Translations under genes and position numbers: made by a program
Part shown: positions 59,917 to 64,000 of the stretch, one piece after another
How the letters are laid out: each line of letters opens with the position of its first letter
How positions within the stretch are numbered: the stretch's first letter is position 1
Source: Lautropia sp.
Lineage (GTDB): Bacteria; Pseudomonadota; Gammaproteobacteria; Burkholderiales; Burkholderiaceae_E
Reading direction: 5' to 3'
DNA length: 64,000 nucleotides
NCBI GenBank assembly: GCA_030530775.1
Contig: JAUMUG010000002.1
Location: forward strand, 124,001-188,000
Notes under the pieces: generated by a model
Told to the model about the DNA's origin: nothing
What the model saw: the letters and a program-made list of their open reading frames with translations, nothing else
The model's database searches: none

Positions 59917-60288
59917 ATGAAATTGCACGCTGATCGCAATGCGCATCTGAACACCATCACAGCCTACGGTGGTGACTGGGTTGAAATCAACGGCAGCCGC
60001 TACCGTGGCTCGCTGTTGGTCAGCCCCTCCGGCGCGGTCCGGTCGTGGCCGGTCGCGAGCTTCGAGACGCTCGATGCTCCGGCGCTGCTGGCGCTGGCCG
60101 ACGACCGGCCCGAAGTCATTCTGCTGGGCACCGGTCCACGCCTGCGTTTCCCCGACCCGGCCCTGATCCGCCCGCTGGCGCGGGTCGGCATCGGTCTGGA
60201 AGCAATGGATTTCGTGGCCGCCTGTCGCACCTACAACATTCTGATGGCCGAAGGCCGTCGGGTTCTGGCAGCCCTGATGCGCAGCTGA
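59917..60288 (+). CDS. Mth938-like domain protein (DUF498)
   Basis: 123 residues from ATG 59917. Blocks NTITAYGGDWVEINGSRYR, DRPEVILLGTG, and the C-terminal RVGIGLEAMDFVAACRTYNIL-AEGRRV match the Mth938/DUF498 fold, widespread with no firm biochemical role (in mitochondria, NDUFAF3 helps complex I assembly). It precedes the peroxiredoxin gene by 105 bases. Confidence 0.88.
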   Translation: MKLHADRNAHLNTITAYGGDWVEINGSRYRGSLLVSPSGAVRSWPVASFETLDAPALLALADDRPEVILLGTGPRLRFPDPALIRPLARVGIGLEAMDFVAACRTYNILMAEGRRVLAALMRS

Positions 60289-60393
60289 ATTTCCCCCACA
60301 ACCCAGTCGGGCAGACCGGGCAGGCGCCTCCGTGCAACCTGCTCGACGAGCCGAGCATTGCCCGCCCTGCCCGCTTTTCTCTCTGGAATCTGT

Positions 60394-60882
60394 ATGTCCT
60401 CGAACAAAAACATCGTCGAAATCGGCAACAAAGTGAACGATTTTCAAGCCGAATCCACCGGCGGCGCCTTCCGTCTGTCAGACTACGAGGGTCGGATGGT
60501 CGTGCTGTATTTCTATCCCAAGGACAACACGCCGGGCTGCAGCACCGAAAGCGCCGATTTCGCCGCGGTCTGGAAGGATTTCCTGGCCGCCGGCGCCGAA
60601 GTCTTCGGTGTCTCGCGCGATAGTCTGACCTCGCATACCAATTTCAAACGCAAACTCGCACTGCCCTTCGAGCTGATCAGTGACACCGATGAAGCCATTT
60701 GCCGGCAGTTCGACGTGATCAAGATGAAGAACATGTACGGCAAACAGAGCCAGGGCGTCGAACGCTCCACCTTTCTGATCAATCGCCAGGGCGTGCTCGT
60801 CAAGGAATGGCGCAAGGTCAAAGTGACGGATCACGTCGCCGAAGTGCTGGAGGCGGTTCGCGAAGCAGAACCAAAACACTGA
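60394..60882 (+). CDS. bcp: peroxiredoxin, Bcp/PrxQ type
   Basis: 162 residues from ATG 60394. The peroxidatic Cys 49 lies in YPKDNTPGCSTE, the family motif. It reduces hydroperoxides using thioredoxin. VIKMKNMYGKQSQGVERSTFLIN near the C-terminus is typical. It is followed 3 bases later by the PhoH-type gene, so both are one transcript; this pairing is common in betaproteobacteria. Confidence 0.94.
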   Translation: MSSNKNIVEIGNKVNDFQAESTGGAFRLSDYEGRMVVLYFYPKDNTPGCSTESADFAAVWKDFLAAGAEVFGVSRDSLTSHTNFKRKLALPFELISDTDEAICRQFDVIKMKNMYGKQSQGVERSTFLINRQGVLVKEWRKVKVTDHVAEVLEAVREAEPKH

Positions 60883-60885
60883 GAC

Positions 60886-62775
60886 ATGCCTCTACCCAAA
60901 GCCCCCGGCACCCGCGGTGCCCGCTTGAACATCCGCGAAGCCGCCAAGAACAAAGCCCGGATCAAACCGGCCAGCCGCAAGAAGAAGCAAGCGGCCATCG
61001 ATGAAGGCCAGCTGCCGCTGGACGACATGGTGGCGACCGCTACGGCAGCCTTGCCGGCAACGGGAACAGCCGCTCCGCCCGCCGTGTCGGCCGCTCCCAA
61101 CACCTCCACCGCAGCCCTGCTGAAACCGGGGGCCGGAATGGCCCGTACCACGGCAGCAGGTGCCCCGTCGTCACAGCAGGTATCGCAGAGGAGCGCCGCC
61201 TGGCAGGCCGAGACGGCGGCACCGACGCCCTCCCCCACCACAGGCACCGGACCGACGCCTTCCATCCCCAACCCTGCCGCCCCCGCGACCAGGCCGGGCA
61301 CGGCCGATACACCGCCCCCCGTCGCCAGCCGCCCCGTTCCGGGCCGTCGGCGCAGCAAGGCACGCACCGCCTCGGCGGTTCAGACCGGGAGCGACCAGAA
61401 AAAGCTGTTCGTGCTCGACACCAATGTGCTGATGCACGATCCGACTTCGCTGTTCCGCTTTCAGGAGCACGATATCTTCCTGCCGATGATGACGCTGGAA
61501 GAGCTGGACGACCATAAGCGTGGCATGAGCGAAGTTTCGCGTCACGCCCGGCAGGTCAGCCGCAGTCTGGACGAGCTGATCTCGGCCGCCGGCGGCGCGA
61601 TCGACGACGGCATCCCGTTGAACGTCCTCGGCAACCTGGATGCCGCCGGTCGGTTGTTCATGCAGACCCGGGTGCTGGATGCACCGCTGCCCGATGCATT
61701 GCCGCCCGGCAAGGCCGACAACCGCATCCTGTCGGTGACGGCAGCGCTGCGCCAGCAGTTTCCCGGCCGTGCCGTCGTGCTGGTGTCCAAGGACATCAAC
61801 ATGCGGATCAAGGCTCAGTCGCTGGGCCTGCCGGCCGAAGACTACTTCAACGATCAGGTCACCGAGGATCTGGACCTGCTCTACAGTGGTTCGCTGGCAT
61901 TGCCAGCCGATTTCTGGGACAGCCACGGCCAGGACATGGAGTCCTGGCAGGAGAGTGGTCTGACCTATTACCGCGTCCGTGGCCCGCTGGTGCCCTCGAT
62001 GTTGGTCAATCAGTTCGTCTACCTCGAAGACGGCGGCACACCACTGTTTGCGCAGGTGCGCCGCATCGAGGGCCATCAGGCGGTGCTGCGCACCGTACGC
62101 GACTTCACAGAGAACCGTCATGCGATCTGGGGCATCACGGCACGCAACCGCGAGCAGAACTTTGCACTCAATCTGCTGCTCGACCCGGACATCGATTTCG
62201 TGACCCTGCTCGGTCAGGCCGGCACCGGCAAGACCCTGCTGGCCTTGACGGCCGGTCTGGCGCAGACGCTCGACCAGAAACGCTTTTCCGAAATCATCAT
62301 GACCCGAGCCACCGTACCGGTCGGTGATGACATCGGCTACCTGCCCGGCACCGAAGAAGAGAAAATGCAGCCCTGGATGGGCGCACTGGAAGACAACCTC
62401 GAAGTACTGAACCACGGCAGCGCCGGCGGCGACTGGGGCCGTGCCGCCGCCGCCGATCTGATCCGCTCGCGGGTCAAGGTCAAGTCGATGTCCTTCATGC
62501 GCGGACGCACCTTCAACAACAAGTACCTGATCATCGACGAGGCACAGAATCTGACGCCGAAGCAGATGAAAACGCTGGCCACCCGTGCCGGTCCGGGTAC
62601 CAAGGTGGTCTGCCTGGGCAACATCGCCCAGATCGATACACCCTATCTGACCGAAGCCTCCTCGGGCCTGACCTACGTGGTCGAGCGCTTCAAGGGCTGG
62701 GCACATGGCGGGCACTTGACCCTGCAGCGTGGCGAACGCTCGCGTCTGGCGGATTTTGCCGCCAGCACACTCTGA
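60886..62775 (+). CDS. PhoH family protein with N-terminal PIN domain
   Basis: 629 residues. The first 170 residues are low complexity, rich in Lys at the very start then Ala, Pro and Thr. A PIN domain follows (from about 175; Asp 178 in VLDTNVLMHD and acidic residues at E-LDDHK) and then the PhoH ATPase domain with Walker A GQAGTGKT (from residue 443) and Walker B IIDEAQNL. Such PIN-PhoH proteins are RNA helicase/RNase types linked with toxin-antitoxin-like RNA decay. The long disordered start is more than usual. Cotranscribed with bcp. Confidence 0.9.
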   Translation: MPLPKAPGTRGARLNIREAAKNKARIKPASRKKKQAAIDEGQLPLDDMVATATAALPATGTAAPPAVSAAPNTSTAALLKPGAGMARTTAAGAPSSQQVSQRSAAWQAETAAPTPSPTTGTGPTPSIPNPAAPATRPGTADTPPPVASRPVPGRRRSKARTASAVQTGSDQKKLFVLDTNVLMHDPTSLFRFQEHDIFLPMMTLEELDDHKRGMSEVSRHARQVSRSLDELISAAGGAIDDGIPLNVLGNLDAAGRLFMQTRVLDAPLPDALPPGKADNRILSVTAALRQQFPGRAVVLVSKDINMRIKAQSLGLPAEDYFNDQVTEDLDLLYSGSLALPADFWDSHGQDMESWQESGLTYYRVRGPLVPSMLVNQFVYLEDGGTPLFAQVRRIEGHQAVLRTVRDFTENRHAIWGITARNREQNFALNLLLDPDIDFVTLLGQAGTGKTLLALTAGLAQTLDQKRFSEIIMTRATVPVGDDIGYLPGTEEEKMQPWMGALEDNLEVLNHGSAGGDWGRAAAADLIRSRVKVKSMSFMRGRTFNNKYLIIDEAQNLTPKQMKTLATRAGPGTKVVCLGNIAQIDTPYLTEASSGLTYVVERFKGWAHGGHLTLQRGERSRLADFAASTL

Positions 62776-63114
62776 CCTATTCCGATGCGCGGGAACAACA
62801 CAGGAGCGGCCAAACCCCAGTCACGGGGGTACAGTCGCTCCTGTGCTCCTCGGTGCTCCGAACCCGCGGGCCACGGCACTTCGTGCCGGCGTCCCTCATC
62901 GGCAGGCGCTGGTTTTGGCGAAATTTCAGGCAGTTTACAGATCGGCGCTTTTTACACCTGTCGATAAATGCAATAATTGCTCGCCAAATACAACACGCTC
63001 AATACAGTCGAGCGTGATCGACGGGTCGGACTCTCCCGGACGCTTTGTGTCGTTCGCGGTGCGATTCGAGATCCACCTCGATCGTTCAATCGATCGCCAT
63101 CATCTCTCCGCTTC
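62776..63114. other. intergenic region upstream of acyltransferase gene
   Basis: 339 bases. Aside from the hairpin at 62799-62845 there is an AT-rich part at 62920-63000 with TTTACA at 62951-62956 that may belong to the promoter of the next gene. Nothing else seen. Confidence 0.4.
62799..62845 (+). terminator. hairpin downstream of the PhoH gene
   Basis: CACAGGAGCG (62799-62808) pairs with CGCTCCTGTG (62836-62845) with an inner ACCCC/GGGGGT stem (62814-62830). It lies 24 bases after the stop. There is no T run, so it may act as a factor-dependent end or RNA stabiliser. Confidence 0.55.
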
Positions 63115-64000
63115 ATGGAAAAATCATTGCCCCCCGGCAGCAGTGCCCCTGCTGCCACCGCTCCCCGTCAGGACAAAACACTCTACTCCATTCAGGCGTT
63201 GCGCTTCATTGCTGCAGCCCTGGTGGTCGTCAGCCACATACGTACCGAATATGGCATGGCGCCATTCGGCAGCGCAGGGGTCGACATCTTCTTCGTCATG
63301 TCCGGCTTCATCATCCATTACGTCACGCAGAATGGTGCGCCACAGTTCTTCACCCGGCGCCTGATCCGGATCGTGCCGCTGTACTGGATGGGTACACTGG
63401 GTCTGGCTGCCATTGCGATGGTTGCCCCCCAGATTCTCAACAACGTGGATTTCAGCATCACCCGCCTGCTGGGTTCGCTGTTCTTCTATCCGATCTGGGA
63501 TGCCAACGTGCAGTATCACCTGCCGCTTTTGATGCTCGGCTGGTCGCTGAACTACGAAATCTTGTTTTATCTGCTGTATTTCGTGGCGCTCAACATCTCG
63601 CACCGCTACCGGATGCAGATCTGTTCGGTGATGCTGCTGGCCCTGACGGCGATTCACCCCTTCGTCGCCCCCGAGTCGGCCCTCTCCTACTGGAGTGATG
63701 GCTACATCCTCGAGTTCATCTATGGCATGGTGCTGGCCCAGCTCGTTTTCAGCAAGATCTTCTTGCAAAATGCCAAACTGCACTGGCTGTTTTCCATCGC
63801 CGGGCTGTTCCTTTTCTGCTATCTGCTGCTGCCGTCGACCGGGTACATCAGCCCCGAAATGGCGCTCAACAAATGGGTCCGTGTGGTGTTGATCGGCTTG
63901 CCCAGCACGGCGCTGGTGCTGCTGACACTGGCCTGCGAGCAATCGATCCGTCGCTTCAGCCCCGCCGTCAAGTCCAGCATCAACTTCCTGGGCGAGCTGT
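63115..64000 (+). CDS. acyltransferase family 3 (OafA/YrhL-type) membrane protein, partial
   Basis: Starts at ATG 63115 and stays open to the end of the window (295 codons). After a Pro/Ser/Ala-rich first 20 residues come SIQALRFIAAALVVVSHI, AGVDIFFVMSGFII and FTRRLIRIVPLYWMGTL, the signature of membrane acyltransferase 3 proteins with the catalytic His in VVSHI. Several membrane helices follow. The family O-acetylates surface polysaccharides or other glycans. The 3' end is outside the window, so the substrate cannot be judged. No other polysaccharide gene is near. Confidence 0.88.
   Translation, partial: MEKSLPPGSSAPAATAPRQDKTLYSIQALRFIAAALVVVSHIRTEYGMAPFGSAGVDIFFVMSGFIIHYVTQNGAPQFFTRRLIRIVPLYWMGTLGLAAIAMVAPQILNNVDFSITRLLGSLFFYPIWDANVQYHLPLLMLGWSLNYEILFYLLYFVALNISHRYRMQICSVMLLALTAIHPFVAPESALSYWSDGYILEFIYGMVLAQLVFSKIFLQNAKLHWLFSIAGLFLFCYLLLPSTGYISPEMALNKWVRVVLIGLPSTALVLLTLACEQSIRRFSPAVKSSINFLGEL

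Overview
This 64 kb window is chromosomal DNA from a betaproteobacterium, most likely order Burkholderiales. The evidence is gene order: the 14-gene nuo operon is followed by a NUDIX gene and preceded by tRNA-Leu(GAG), secG and tpiA; ilvI-ilvH-ilvC lie opposite a sigma factor/DUF3619/DUF3106/RDD cassette; and alaA-hom-thrC-mobB-moeA-moaD-moaE lie beside Mth938-bcp-phoH. Base composition is GC-rich. A Lautropia-like or related genus is possible, but I cannot fix the genus from sequence alone.

Layout. 0-8.3 kb: the end of a Crp/Fnr-type regulator, an AsmA protein, a thioredoxin-like protein, an unknown protein, a small heat-shock protein under a sigma-32 promoter and ROSE-like thermometer, an NYN-domain protein, tRNA-Ser(TGA) beside an AT-rich gene-free stretch, and a family 9 glycosyltransferase. 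8.4-25.8 kb (minus): NUDIX hydrolase, nuoN to nuoA (respiratory complex I), tRNA-Leu, secG, tpiA. 26-31.5 kb (minus): phosphatidylserine synthase, a 2OG-Fe(II) oxygenase, and ilvC, ilvH, ilvI for branched-chain amino acids. 31.8-34.7 kb (plus): the sigma factor cassette. 34.9-43.5 kb: a basic amino acid decarboxylase, a 5'-nucleotidase, an OPT transporter, an unknown membrane protein and a serine hydrolase of the beta-lactamase fold. 44.2-48 kb: an accessory patch, lower in GC in its second half, with a DUF1508 protein, a secreted alpha/beta hydrolase that lost its nucleophile, a small ORF, a frameshifted membrane-protein gene and a secreted Cys/Gly-rich protein resembling bacteriocin precursors. 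48.1-52.8 kb: clpB (second sigma-32 promoter) and cardiolipin synthase. 52.9-62.8 kb: molybdopterin genes, threonine/alanine biosynthesis, Mth938-like protein, peroxiredoxin and PhoH-family ATPase. The window ends inside an acyltransferase-3 gene.

Most of the window is housekeeping DNA. The parts most worth a second look are the 46.2-48.0 kb patch with the bacteriocin-like precursor, the two matching heat-shock promoters (one with an RNA thermometer), the catalytically altered hydrolase, the RDD protein with a mid-domain insertion, and the unusually long nuoA-nuoB gap.
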